64,000 nt of DNA from Myotis daubentonii (GCF_963259705.1 NC_081842.1:39893796-39957795), one strand, 5' to 3'; shown: positions 44,531-57,375, numbered from the stretch's first letter. The notes: generated from the letters alone by a model not told the origin. Program-made: numbers and translations.

Positions 44531-46096
44531 GAGAATCAAAGAAAATATACTCACATATGAAGCCAGAGGAGAAAAGTTTCAATTTAGGATGTGGTCAACA
44601 ATGTCATATTACAGAGGGTACAAGAGAATGAGACATTTAATGAGGCAACTGAATTAAATAACTACTACATCTTGATGATTTCTATACAAGTAATTTCAGT
44701 CAGGTAATATGAATACAAACCAGATTGCAATAAGTTGAAGAGCAAATAGGTGAGCGAGAAGGGGAGACAATAAGTTTTGATGATTTTTCCTACTTCCCGT
44801 AGTGAAAGGGAGACCGCTAAAGCAGAGAGTGGTTTAAGAGAAAAACAGAACTAAAGAAATTTTTGTTGCTGTTTTTAGGATGTAAAAACTTGAGCATATT
44901 TATAAACAAAAGTAAGAAAACCAGCGAAGAAAGTGCTTTAGAATTGGGTAGCAGCAGAGATGGAGGAAATAGCCTTTGTCTGTAAATACCTCTTCCCAAG
45001 TCATGAAGGTAAAAGGGGATGGTGGCTGAAGTGATGGGTTAGGTTGGCCAGTGAAAGAGGAGGAAATTAGGAATCTTATTCCTATTAATAAAGACAATCA
45101 ACCTATGCCTCAAGTTCCTTTAATTTTATTTAATCAGAATAGTTTTCAAGGGAATATTTCTTTAATTTTAAAATAAGAGGTATTTGTGTCAGCAAATTCA
45201 AATGGGAAATTGTTTGAGTAAAACTAGAAGCATGGAGAATGGCACGAAAATGATTAGGGGAAGGGAAATTGGAGACCAAGGGAAAAACGGGGAGTTGAGT
45301 TTTATGTATAGGAGCCAACTTGTGAATATAATGATAGCAATTATTCTGACATTCATTATGACTTAATTTCTTCACTCCTGGGAGTTTACAACCTTTTAGC
45401 TTTCCCAACTAAAAACTTTGAGCATGTCAAGTATTGTATTGCTAATAGAAGAAGAGTAATATTTGCTGATCTGCCTCTAGAGGAAGGCACCTGGTGATGA
45501 ATATGAAAGGAACAGGGGAGAGAAGTTTACAGAAAAACATTATTTATCTGAATATATAAATGGTTTTTAAAATATATATTGTTTTCATTAAATCAATTTG
45601 CTCTTATTAACTTTTCCACTTCGTTTTAGGTACTTTTATTCAATTGACTGTTTTACAATAGATCTTGTCAAAATTTTCCTCACAATTTACTTTTTCCAAT
45701 TTCATTGCAGTGCATTAGGGAAAAAAAGAACTGACAAAAGGGTCAGTGTAGAGAGTCAAGCTTTCAGACAAAAGCAAAATTTTTCATAAATGGCCTAGAG
45801 CCATTAATAAGTAGGAACCAGAAATGGAAAAGTGATTTGCAGATAAATTGATTTAAAACTAATTAGTTTTCCTGAATAGCCTATAAACTGTCAATGAGTG
45901 CAGAGAACTTTGCTTAAATTAGAATTCTTTGTGGAATTCAGTTTAAGAGAAAGCTAGCAACGGGACCATCAGAGGAGAACAAGTGTCATTTGATTTATGT
46001 ATAGTTCATGAAAGTTGTGAATACATTCACTTCATCTATGACTTACCTTGGTTTTATAACATTTATAACATTTTGTAAGTTATTTGTATTATGTAA
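44531..46096. other. Unassigned intergenic DNA
   Basis: No gene recognised; frames on both strands near 44817-45408 lack domains. Confidence 0.4.
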
Positions 46097-46363
46097 TCCT
46101 ATATAATTAAAGCCCAGTGACCGAATGGCAGAACGACCAGAATGACCAGTCAACCAGTCACTATGATGTGCACTGACCACCAGGGGGCAGACACTCAACA
46201 CAGGAGCTGCCCCCTGGTGGTCAGTGCACTCCCACCGCAGGAGCAACGGCTAAGAGGGTGGGTCCACCGCCACTCGGCTGACTCGGATGAGCAGCACTCC
46301 CACAGCGGGCCCCATAGGCCACGACTCCCACCAGTACACAAATCCCATGCACCGGGCCTCTAG
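46097..46363 (+). mobile_element. HeliBat-type Helitron with paired CTCF-like motifs
   Basis: It starts tcctatataattaaagccc after an A and ends caccgggcctctag before a T (267 bp). Two copies of ccaccagggggcag in opposite orientation lie at 46177-46190 and 46207-46220, 16 bp apart. The 3' hairpin is degraded (gtacacaaatcccatgcac). Confidence 0.9.
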
Positions 46364-46658
46364 TATAAGTTTAAACAGTATAGAGAGACAAATCCTAATA
46401 GGTTACATATTGTAAAAAATGATTCAATAATTTCAGAGAGAAATTATTTGGTGCAATGTGACTGAATTGACAGTGATTGTGTTTATCTGATACTTTTAGT
46501 TTAAAATACTGTGTGACAACTGGGCAGATGTAAAAGAACTACATCCTTGTGACAGAGAAAATAAGTGACTTATCTGTGCCTCTAAGTGATTATTTTAGCT
46601 ATAAAAATAAAGCCAATAATTAAGATGTCGCAAAATAGTTCAATATAGAACCATTAAG

Positions 46659-46706
<48 letters not shown>

Positions 46707-49415
46707 CCCATCATCGGTGGGTATAAGCGATGCTCATGTGATGCTCATGTGTGAGATCACTTCCTTGGATACCAAGTAGTTCAGTCACTAAGTATTTACT
46801 GTGTCCTCAAAATATAATAAGCATTGTTAGAGAATGGAGAGACTCTGATCTGGTTATCAGCCAGAGCCAGTCCCTGGGGATTCACCATTAATACTGTCTG
46901 TTTACTCCAATGAATGTCATCTGTCTCTTTTTTAACAATACCTGGATGTAGGGAAGCAAGTATGTGTATGTGCGAGCACCGGGTGTTTACTGGAATCTTT
47001 ATGCTTAGTCTTCAGTTGTCCTTGCTTAAAGGACACTGCAGACGCATGTGTCTTCTCAGGGATGTTTATCCTACTTATAGTATCTAATAGTTAATTTTAG
47101 TTCAAGCTGTTATTACAATAAAAGCCTAAGGAGGCAGGCAACGGGGCTATTTGGTTCCTCAAGCCAGGCAGTTCCTTAGCCCTCTCTTTCACAGAAATGT
47201 GTGTTAGAGTTATCATTCATCCATCATTCAGGGTCTGCCAGTTAGCCCTGGCACCTGAAGAAGTTGTTTAACCAGGGACTTTATAAGCATAACAAATGGA
47301 ATTAAATATGAAAAATAAAATATGACAGTCTAAGCGTAATTATTAATGAAATTAAAATATCAATTTGTAATTATTTAATATGAATTTTAAAGTTATTCAA
47401 TCCTTAACACACTTAGCTTTCATTCATTTCCAGGGTACTGATAAAGCCCCAAATAACAGGCAATTATGGTCATTTCTTCATTCAGGTTCCGGTCCTGATC
47501 CTGCAACTAGTTCTCCCATTCTTAACTTTAAGAATGTCATATTCAAAATTCAGGGATATTGAACCAATACTTTCTTAATAGCTGGCATGTGCCAGGCATG
47601 TCATATTACATTGTGATTTCCTGGGCTCCTTCATCTACCATATTATTCATGTCAGTTTCATCTATTCTTTGTGTCATTATTAAAGTAACAGCTATATACA
47701 ACCCTGTTTCTCTGCAAATACCCTGGGTTTAGGTGATAGATATAAATGTGGGGTTGTTGTTCATTTATTTGCATGTATGCCTTATCTGTAAGAGCACAGT
47801 AGCAGCTGTTAATTTTTGTCATTCCTTTTATTAATATTGCCTTGTCCTCACTCCACCTAGTCCTAGTACTCCTTATTATAGTTCCATCTCTTTTTTCCTT
47901 TTCCCTTCACCACACACTTCATCTTTCCACATCCACTGCCATAGAAAGGTTTCTGCCAGATAGTTCGGACTGCTCTAGGGAGGTCACTGTGGCCCTGCCT
48001 CTTACAACATCCTAAGAGGGGGGAAAAAATCAAAGAGCTTAGGGCTGCAGCTTAACCAAGTTCTTATTCAAGGATGAATGTTATTTATCATGACTATTAC
48101 CTGTGGGTTATACTTAATAGCTTTAAAATAGCAAATCAACTCAGTTTTTTCTTAGAATGGCAATCAACTCAAACTTTCACCTTAAAACTGAAAGTTTCAT
48201 AATGGCCTAAAGCCTATGCACTAAATTGAAAACTAAGAAGAGCCAAGGAAGATGAAATGGGCAAATTTCACAGATAAAACTAATTACTATAAAGCATGCC
48301 AAATGCCTATTCAATATGTGTTACAAATTAGAAAGGAACCTATTCCAACAAACTCATTCTGAGTAGTTTTAGAATGATGAAGAAAAACAAGGAAAGGAAC
48401 ATTTGACTTGAAATACATAAATGTTTTACCCAGAGTAGCCTTCCTTTTTCTCCTTTAAAAAAAAAAAAATGTGGTTTAAACCTAGAGTAGCAGGTGTGGA
48501 AATAACCTTGGAGACATGAAGTAATCATTGCTTCCAAAAAGAACCTCATTTACTCTTTTGTTCAAAATGCATTTATTGAACACTTTGTCAGTTCCTGTGC
48601 TGTGCTGTACAGATACAATGATGAAGCTGATACTGTCTCTGACTTTAGGATGAGCTCATCCTTTGGAATCGTGTGTGGTGAGGGAAGCACAGAATGCTGG
48701 GAGCATCACTGGAGACTGGAGACAGCACTCAACCCAGTTTTGGGAATTTACATACTAATTCTCAAAGGAGATAACATCTAAGCTAAACCCTAAAAGATGA
48801 GAAAAAAATAAATTAATCCTATTCTTAGATCTTTGAGATGACCTTATAAAAAAGAAATGTTTTGTTATTCAGAATTAGTCTGAGCCTCTTTCTCTAAAGT
48901 TACTAAGTATTTTGTGTGTTCCTTCTGTTTTGCTGTGGTTTCCTGAGTTACTTAAGCTCATATTCAGGACAACCAAAGCTATGTATACTGAGAATAGAAC
49001 CATTAGTAATTCTAAATATTTTAGGAGCAAGTTCAAATATTTAAATGCAGGTAAAAATTTTGCAGACATTACCTCCACAACACCCCTATGAAATATCTCT
49101 TTGAATTTCCCTAAAGAAAGCTCTACTGATATAAGTCAGTAACAAGGCAAAAGTATAAATAGAAGGTGATACCTAAAGAAGATGGTGTTTAAATAAATGG
49201 ATCATTCTCTTAAATAGGTAAATGTCCAAGACCATCCTAGATTATTTCAACAAATAGTTCATCTTCCTACTTTTTGTCCCAAAATAAATTCATTTTGCTG
49301 ACCTTAAAACTCAATGATCCTTCAAGAACCTCAACCTTCTCAATTCCAACCGCCCTATCTACTGCTTTGAATTTATTGTCACTCAGAGTTTCTGCAAATT
49401 AGTGATCCTTACATC
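46364..49415. other. Unassigned intergenic DNA with a (TA)n tract
   Basis: No gene recognised over 3 kb. A pure (TA)n tract lies at 46663-46703. A T/C-rich stretch lies at 47870-47910. The segment near 48545-48800 (atttattgaacactttgtc, gtgctgtacagatacaatg) resembles an ancient mammalian repeat that I cannot name. Confidence 0.45.
46663..46703. repeat. (TA)n microsatellite
   Basis: About 20 uninterrupted ta units. Confidence 0.95.
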
Positions 49416-49425
49416 AAAATTTCTC

Positions 49426-49645
49426 TTCACCCTGGCTCAGTGGATAGAGTGTCAGCCTGCAGACTGAAGGGTCCAGGGTTTGATTCGGTGAAGGGCACAT
49501 GCCCAGGTTGCAGGTTTGATCCCCAGTAGGGGAGCGTGCAGGAGGTAACCAATCAATGATTCTCTTTCATCATTGATGTTTCTATCTCTCTCTCCCTCTC
49601 CCTCTCCCTTCCTCTCTGAAATCAATAAAAAATATTTTTTTTAAA
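49426..49645 (+). mobile_element. VES-type SINE with shortened head
   Basis: The head reads ccctggctcagtggatagag; about 10 bp between the first bases and the A box are missing compared with other copies. Body, catcattgatgtttctatc block and tail are intact. The duplication aaaatttctc lies at 49416-49425 and 49646-49655. Confidence 0.85.
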
Positions 49646-49655
49646 AAAATTTCTC

Positions 49656-52600
49656 CCTGTGACCACTTCTTCTTCCACAAATCCCCATCAATTGATTCTG
49701 CTAAACATACTTTTTTATACAAATTGAACTCTGAAACCTTTTCTTTAGCCCCTTTGAATTCTTCCAGGTCACCTGTGAGGAGGTACAAAATGTGGGTACC
49801 ACCTTCCCATGCAAATGCTGTATGTACAAAGCAAAACTAGTCATCTTTCAATAGAAACCTCCTGTTCCTTTAATTTTGCCTATCCTTATAAATAATTACA
49901 AGCTTGCTATATGCCATGAATAGTCTGAGCAATGCACTTAGAGTAATGTATTAGTTAAGGGAAGCTATCTAATACACAAAAAAGTACAAATTTCAGTGAC
50001 TTTAATAAACAAAGATTTATTTTTCACTTCACAATCCAATGAAGGTCAATGTGATGGGAGGGGGTGGGTTTTCTTCTACACCATTATTTACAGACCTGAG
50101 TTTCTTCCCTCCAGTGTCTCTGATCACTAGTGGCTCCAACCCCCAGGAGAAGTACAAGGATGGACAGGCCTGGGGGTGGAATACCTCACTTCTACCTGTA
50201 TCCATTGTCCAGAAGTCTGTCACATAGGTTCACTGCACTGAAAGAGAGGCAGGGAAGTGTATCCAGAGTGCCCAGGAAGAAAATGAGTGTAGTGCACATC
50301 TAGCCAGTCTCTACAACAGCTAATGAACAAAACAAAGCTCCTATATGTAGCTTAAACTCTAGTGTGGGTAGAGAAGACTAAAGAAACTGTACATCATATC
50401 AGAGAATGATGAGTACTGCAAAGAGAAATAAGTCAGGATAAGAAGACACTAGACAGCCAGTGTTCTGGCTCACTAAATATTTAAATATCTAAATATTTCA
50501 GTGTTTAATCTGTATAGAAAGTAGGATAGCAATTTCATTTCATTGATTCTAAAAACATTGTTTTCTTCACATTTTAACATCTCTGAAATCAGGATACATC
50601 TTACAAAATTGCCAGATCATTGATTAATTGGCAGCTATTTTCTTTCTTAGTGGTACCCAAAACAATGCTGCATCTTCCTAAAACTGGCATATGAAATAAG
50701 ATTTTTTTCATATAGCATCATAAGGAAAGGCCTTTCTGCAATAACATGTCATCAGAGACCTGAATGGAGAGATCTCCATCTTCATAGCTAAAGACAGAGA
50801 GCACTCAGCAGAGTAAACAGTAGGACATGATCAAGAAACAGTGAAATGGTCACTGTAGCTGAGGGAGGAGGTGAGGCAGAGAATGGTAGAAGGTGAAGCT
50901 GGAGAAGTAGCTGAGTGACTGGTCAGCCTCAGTTTTATAAACTGTGAAATGAAGACAATACCATCTACCTGATAGGAATGTGTGACGATTAGATAACAAT
51001 GCAGTGAAGGGACCAGAGGAACAGGAACGACACCGACATTCCTTCTGCTCCCTTCCCTTTATTATCCCTAGAACATGAGGACCAATCCAGCAATCTTCTG
51101 ATCTCTTACACTATCTCTAACACAGTACTGAACAATAATACATTTTGGTTTTTCTAATATAAGTTAGGCTTCAAATTTTAAGCTTTTAATGTAAATCCTC
51201 AACTATTCAAACACATTGTTTCCTATTAACCAACAAAAGCTCTAGTTAAAATCTGAGCCTTTTTCTCACAATAAATTTTCAAAGGAAGTCTAAGTACCAT
51301 GGTAGATATAGTTCAATTCTTTTTTTTTTTTTTAGATAAAGTATTCACTTTTTTCTCTCTACTATATGTAAACTTAATGGGGGGGGGGGACACACAAAGA
51401 CAAGGAGATGGGTAACAAATGGGAGATTACTAAATCTTGAAAGGGTTCTATTTCTGTATAAAATTGTATTCTCATCTGCTTCAACCTCATTGTGGTGTCC
51501 CAATTTAGTCTTCTTAGTTGTTGATTTTAATTCACTAGAAAAAGTTTTGATGCTAAAATGAAACATCCTAACCAACTATATACTATTGATCAAATAAACC
51601 TGAAAACTTAGGCCAATGACCTAGTTAAGTGAATTTGTTCATTTTTCTCTGATTTCATGCCAAACACTAGATCACACTTCAGTCTTATCTTGATTATACC
51701 AATTCCAGGGCTACAGATTTTTTACACATTCATAAGGTGTAGCATGAGCATTAACAATTAAGAACTTCACAGCTTATAACTTTTTTAAAAAATCACCACT
51801 GTTTCTAGTTAAGAAAACCTACAAAAGGACCCTCTATAAATATTTTTCACTCATTTGTTCCTTTATTCACTTTAAAAACATATACTAAGTGCCTAATGTG
51901 TACAAAAAATACAAATATGAAACAAGGCTACTACTTCCAAGAAAATGATAATCTAGCATACATTCATCAAAAATGCATTGTGCCATTGTACTAAGGAGTT
52001 AGTAATATAATAAACTGAATAAAACATGATAGCTGATCTTAAATAGTTCACTGCTAATGGAAAAAATACTTAAGTGAATCATTAGAATTTTATTTTATTT
52101 ATACATAATGAATGTACAAATGAATTATGGAGAAACATGGTAGAATGTATGGTGAGCTGGACTTTTGGATTATTAGAGAAACTTTTGTTTGTGTAATTTT
52201 AGCCATAGAAAAACTCTTAAGTAAAATTAAAAGGTTAAAAAAATTCACAGCCCTTCATTTTTGTACTTTTCATGAAGAGATGGTTAAGCTGTCCACACAT
52301 CTGTCCCAATGAATCAAAAAGCAGGAAATGAGAATCCTGCAATCATCAGAGTGAGTCAGGAAGCCAGGGGCCCCGTGTGGCTAGGCCAGTGGTATATCCT
52401 CAACAAGATGTCTAAAACCTTAATTTCTGAGCTTGTAAAGCAAGGTGCTTTCCATTTCCAATGTTTTCTGACTCAGCTTCTAATAGGATGTCTTTGTGTT
52501 GAGGAGGGATTAGCTACAGAAAGGCTTATATGACCTATTACATTAGTCATTACATCAACACAATGAAATTTTAAGTTGTGCATAAAAGATTGAAGTATGT

Positions 52601-52698
52601 ACATCTCTAGGAAAAATGGCCTATTTTATAAACTTATTCATCTGATAAAGGAGTCCTATAATTTGCTTTGCTAACCTGCTTTGCTTAGATGTTTCATG
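49656..52698. other. Unassigned intergenic DNA with ancient-repeat fragments
   Basis: No gene recognised. A segment at about 49950-50290 (aaagatttatttttcacttc to cagagtgcccaggaag) resembles an ancient mammalian repeat. A weak MIR core in reverse lies at 50925-51000. A segment at 51870-52030 (atactaagtgcctaatgtg) is another weak ancient-repeat match. Confidence 0.4.
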
Positions 52699-52714
52699 AA
52701 GAGTTAGAGCCGCT

Positions 52715-54614
52715 TTGCTCCACCCTGGTGATTCCCTGAGACCCCACACCACTCAATTTACAACCCCACCCAAGCTGCGCACAGAGGCTTTTGCATACGA
52801 ATGGCCTGGCCTTTTTCTGCCTAAAAACCTGTTAAACTGTAGCTGTGTCAGAGAACCCCAGAGCTTCCAAAAGAAGGCCTAAGGCTCATCCAGCAGCTTG
52901 CATTACTTCACAGCTGAGCCTCATCCAGGCACCTCCAAAACCCAAACAAAGAGAAGGAATCTGTAGATCTCTCTGTAGCTCCTGCTGGGTGACCTCAGGC
53001 AGTGACTGACTTTGCACCTCCTTGGAGATCCAAGAGCCAGTGTACTCAATGGTCAGAGTGAGACCATCCAGATTACAACTCTTCACATCCATAAGAGACA
53101 CACTCAGGGGAAAGACTCAGTGAGCACTAAAGCCCCACTGAAGCAAGTCTTGCCCCAGAAGGGTGTCTCCATCACAGAAGTTCTCCCATTGTAGACATAA
53201 CTGGTCCTCACAGGCAATTGGCTCAGAGATCAATTCCTTCCAGTGATACCAACAGCAATCAAGGCTTAACTACAACAAGACTGTGCACACAGCCCACAAA
53301 GGGGTGCACCAAGAGTGTCCACCTCAGGAAATTAGGGAGGCTGAGCTACTGGGCCCTATAGGACACCTAGCATACAAAGCCACTCTATCAACACAGGGAA
53401 GCAGCCAAAATGCAGAGACAAAGAAATATGTCACAAATGAAAGAAATGGAAGAAAGCAAACTACTGGATATAGAGTTCAAAACCATGGTTATAAGGTTCT
53501 TAAGAATCTTCTAGAAACCTCTGAGAAATATAGCGAGACCCTCAAGGATATGAAAAAGAACCAATTAGAAATTAAACATACACTGACTGAAATGAATAAT
53601 AATATACAGAGATCCAACAGCAGACTAGAGGATCCCAAGAATCAAGTCAAAGATTTGAAATACAAAGAAGCAAAAAACACCCAACTGGAAAAGCAAAAGG
53701 AAAAAAGAATACAAAAATATGAAGATAGTGTAAGGAGCCTCTGGGACAACTTCAAGCATACCAACATCCAAATTATAGGGGTGCCAGAAGAAGAGAGAGA
53801 GAGAAAGATATTGAAAACCTATTTGAATAAATAATCACAGAAAACTTCCCCTACCTGGAGAAAGAAATAGACTTACAAGTCCAGGAAGCACAGAGAAGCC
53901 CAAACAAAAGAAATCCAAAGAGGACCACACCAAGACACATCATAATTAAAATGCCAAGAGCAAAAGACAAAGAGAGAATCTTACAATCAGCAAGAGAAAA
54001 ACAGTTAGTTACCTACAAGGACATACCCATACAATTGTCAGCTGATTTCTCAACAGAAACTATGCAGGCCAGAGGGGAGTGGCAAGATATATTCAAAGTG
54101 ATGAATAACAGGAACCTACAACCAAGATTACTCTACTCAGCAAAGCTATTATTTAGAATTGAAGGTCTGATAAAGAGCTTCACAGATAAGAAAAAGCTAA
54201 AGGAGTTAATCACCACCAAGCCAGTATTATATGAAATGCTGAAAGGTATTCTTTAAGAAGAGGAAGAAAAAGAAAAAGGTAAAGATAAATATTATGAACA
54301 ACAAAGTGACAACAAATACGTATCTATCAACAAGTGAATCTAAAAATCAGGTGAATAAAAAAATCTGACTAACAGAATAAACTGGTGAATAGAATAGAAT
54401 CGGGGCATAGAAAGGGAATGGACTGACAATTCTCAGGGGGAAGAGGGTGTGGGGGGTGCAGGAAGAGACTGGACAAAAATCGTACTCCTATGAACAAGGA
54501 CAGTGGGGGTGGGTAAGGGCAGGGGATGGGGTGGGAACTGGGTGGAGGGGAGCTATGGGGGGGGGGGGAAGAGGAATAACTGTAATAATCTGAACAATAA
54601 AGATTTTTTTTTTA
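52715..54614 (+). mobile_element. Second half-LINE (HAL1-type), decayed, 5'-truncated
   Basis: It starts inside the 5' UTR at the point equal to about 38375 of the first copy (gattccctgagacccc), passes through a broken ORF1, then the spacer that follows ORF1 in L1 (aagataaatattatgaac), and then directly the 3' UTR ending caataaagattttttttt. No ORF2 sequence is seen. The target duplication aagagttagagccgct/aagagttagagctgct lies at 52699-52714 and 54615-54630, with one mismatch. Its junction differs from that of the copy at 37927. Confidence 0.85.
53410..54256 (+). pseudogene. L1 ORF1 pseudogene
   Basis: Homologous to the intact ORF1 at 38964 from the first codons (MQRQRN.. against MRRQRN..) to the last (YEMLKGIL). 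Breaks seen: a stop after 34 codons at tcttctag, a deletion and frame change near 53515, another frame change in a GA-rich run near 53795-53805, and a stop at gaataaat. The C-terminal domain reads on in a third frame from 53951. Not functional. Confidence 0.88.
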
Positions 54615-54948
54615 AAGAGTTAGAGCTGCTGAGTAATGTAGGAATCCCTGCACATAAAAAATTGTATAAAATAAATTGTGGATTAGAAAATTTTTTCAAC
54701 TTATTCTATAATCATAGTCCAAAATATCACATTCAAGTTTGACAACATTACTGCTTTCTGGCATGAATGACCACAAATCAGGGTAATTTTGCAAATTAAT
54801 TTGGGCATCAAATCAAAAGAATTTTAGCCTATCAGTGTTTAAAATTTACATCCCAAGTGATTTTATATTCCATTTACATTCTGATAGTGGCTCATATTTG
54901 TTTCAGACATAGAAATTATACTCTGATAAAAGAACCATCTGATAATGA

Positions 54949-55314
54949 TCCTATATAATAAAACCCTAATATGGAAATGACCAAATGACAGAACAACCAG
55001 GTGCTATGACGTGCACTGATCACCAGGGGGCAACCAGAAGCTGGGCTCATGGATGGCGAGCGCAGCAGTGGCAGCGGGAGCCTCTCCCACCACCTCCGCT
55101 GCAGGCAGGTGGTAAGGAGCAAGGGGTCCCAGACTGTGAAAGCCCCAGACTGTGAGAGGAATGTCTGACTGCCAGCTTAGGTGCGATCCTCCAGGGATTG
55201 GGCCTAAGCCAGCAAGCGGACATCCCCCGAGGGGTCCCAGACTGTGAGAGGGCACAGACCAGGCTGAGGGACGCTCCCACCCCAGTGCACAAATTTTGTG
55301 CACCAGCCCTCTAG
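54949..55314 (+). mobile_element. HeliBat-type Helitron (366 bp)
   Basis: It starts tcctatataataaaaccc after an A and ends with hairpin gtgcacaaattttgtgcac, cagccctctag before a T. The CTCF-like motif near 55020 is slightly changed (tcaccagggggcaa). The minus-strand frames here are GC-driven translations. Confidence 0.9.
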
Positions 55315-56333
55315 TGTTCTAATAAAAAAATACCAAAATTCTTACTTAGTTGCTTTCCCAAGCTCTATTCTTCCCATTTTATTTAAATTATTTCTTTGGA
55401 AAACCAGATTTTGACCTTTTCCTAACAAACTAAATTGTCAAATATTTCCTGTGAAATACATTTATAGAACAAAATTAATGTAGCAGAAAAAAACAAGTTG
55501 CTAATAAATTCTATGTTTAATGATGAGACACAAAAAATGTAAAAGTAAAAAAAAAAAATGAAGTATTGGCATTTATCTAGTCTTCCTATTTTGGCTTACA
55601 TTTTACATAAAGAAATGCAATGTTATAACTTAGAACTAACAATGCTCCAAATCTAATGGCTACAGAGACCACCCCAACCAGCACTGACAGCTTAACCAGA
55701 GAAAATGTAAAATCTGAAGTAGCTAAGACTATAAATTAACCAAAATTTGTCCCTATCCCCCCCCCCCGCCTGCAATGTGATTCATATCCCTTGACTCCCC
55801 ACCTTCCATCTCCCCCTCAATTCAACTGCAATAGCACTCATTGCTTTGAGAAGAAGAAAAAGAATTAAAAGGCCTTATTTCTGGCTTTTGAATTTCAAAA
55901 CCTTCTAATCAAAATACAAACAAAAGGGTTATTATGTTGAAATAATCCATAAGAATCCTAGTAAAGCTAAAAGACTAAAAAATTAGGTAGAGGTTAGTAA
56001 GGGTTCCTAGGACTAGAGAAATCAGAGTGAGAAGAACCCAGCCTAAACTCCTAGGTCCAGGTGTGTTTAGGTGAGTCTGTGCCCCAATTTCTGGGTACAG
56101 CCTGGAGACATAGCAAAACTGCAAGGTTTCCCACATCTCCTGTGGTGCACGTGCAGAAGAGAGGGCTGTGAGACAGGCAGGCAGTCTTCAGATGGTGTTC
56201 TAGAGATCGATACGGCACTACGTGGCTCAGGAGCACAGAATAGTTCCTGTGTTCCCAAGAGCAGTGCAGAAATGGCCGAGAGGACCAGCTGCTTGGGAAA
56301 GGAATAAGTAAGGACCCAGAAGTTACCATAGAG
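55315..56333. other. Unassigned intergenic DNA
   Basis: No gene recognised. The segment 55990-56330 is more GC-rich and gives frames on both strands (up to 143 residues at 56067-56498, minus), but these run into the hAT element and show no domain. Confidence 0.4.
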
Positions 56334-56341
56334 ACCTAGGG

Positions 56342-56725
56342 CAGTGGTCGGCAAACCGCGGCTCGCAAGCCATATGCGGCTCTTTGGCCTCTTGTGTGTG
56401 GCTCTTCCACAAAATACCATGTGCGGGCGCCCACGTACAGTGCAATTAAAACTTCGTGGCCCATGCGCAGAAGTCGGTTTTCGGCCTGGGGGAAACAAGT
56501 ATACAAGTGTGAATGGGAGAGTTGGAAGGGGTCGACCTCAGCGAATGTACCTCAATCAGATTGAGGACGTTTTTAGCAAAGGCCAGCTTAGGAGTACTCT
56601 AATTAAGTTAATAAGAATGTACCTACCTATATCGTTCAAGTTTAAAAATTTGGCTCTCAAAAGAAATTTCAATCGTTGTACTGTTGATATTTGGCTCTGT
56701 TGACTAATGAGTTTGCCGACCACTG
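56342..56725. mobile_element. Non-autonomous hAT element (384 bp), perfect duplication
   Basis: Terminal inverted repeats cagtggtcggcaaac and gtttgccgaccactg. The 8-bp duplication acctaggg is identical at 56334-56341 and 56726-56733. The left end is the same family as the foldback element at 41232. The interior can be read in one frame (56344-56703) with a segment RPQRMYLNQIEDVFSKGQLR that looks protein-like; I do not recognise it and no complete transposase is present. Confidence 0.9.
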
Positions 56726-57207
56726 ACCTAGGGGAATTAAGATCATTCCATCAAATGCTGATGTGGCACCTGACCCTATAAATGGTCTCCCAGTGATTTG
56801 GCCCTATAAAAGTCTCCTGAAACTTATATCCATCCCCAGATAAACGCAGTTAGTGAGAAGGAATGTCACATTGACTGAAATTATAGTTCTACCTTTCCAT
56901 TAAATTGAGCTCAAATTCAAAAATTTAATTCTTATAGAAAAATAACACACTTGTATGACTTTGTTATTCTGGACTGAGATTTGTACCTGCTAAATGGGAT
57001 GAACCTTGTCTGAATCTAATTGAGTTCATGCATTGGCCTCAGGCAAGAGCCTACGGGGGTGAAGTACAGGATTGGAGCAGAGTTGTGGAGGAGAGTAGGC
57101 AGGGAAACCCTGCTGTAATTCTGCAGCTCTCTCTCTGACTCTGTCTCAGAGCTCCCGCCCATGTATTTTTGTGTGTTTCTGGCTGGCCTACAGCCAAATT
57201 TTGACTT

Positions 57208-57375
57208 GAGCATTTTATAGACATTATCTCTTTCCTCACTGCAACCTTTTCTTCATTGATAGGGTAGAGATGAGGAAACAGAGATCTAGAAAGTTACATA
57301 ATCATTCAATTTAACCCAATTACTAAGTGAAGATTTGAACCAGAATCTCCCTGGCTCTGAAGCCCTGATCATTTT
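57208..57375 (+). repeat. MIR SINE (ancient)
   Basis: The words acattatctctttcctcact, gatgaggaaacagagatc and gatttgaaccagaatctc follow the MIR order in sense orientation. Confidence 0.7.

Noticed and set aside
56067..56498. 143-residue minus-strand frame
   Set aside because: It crosses the boundary of a hAT element with perfect target duplications, so any gene would have to include the transposon; no domain is seen.
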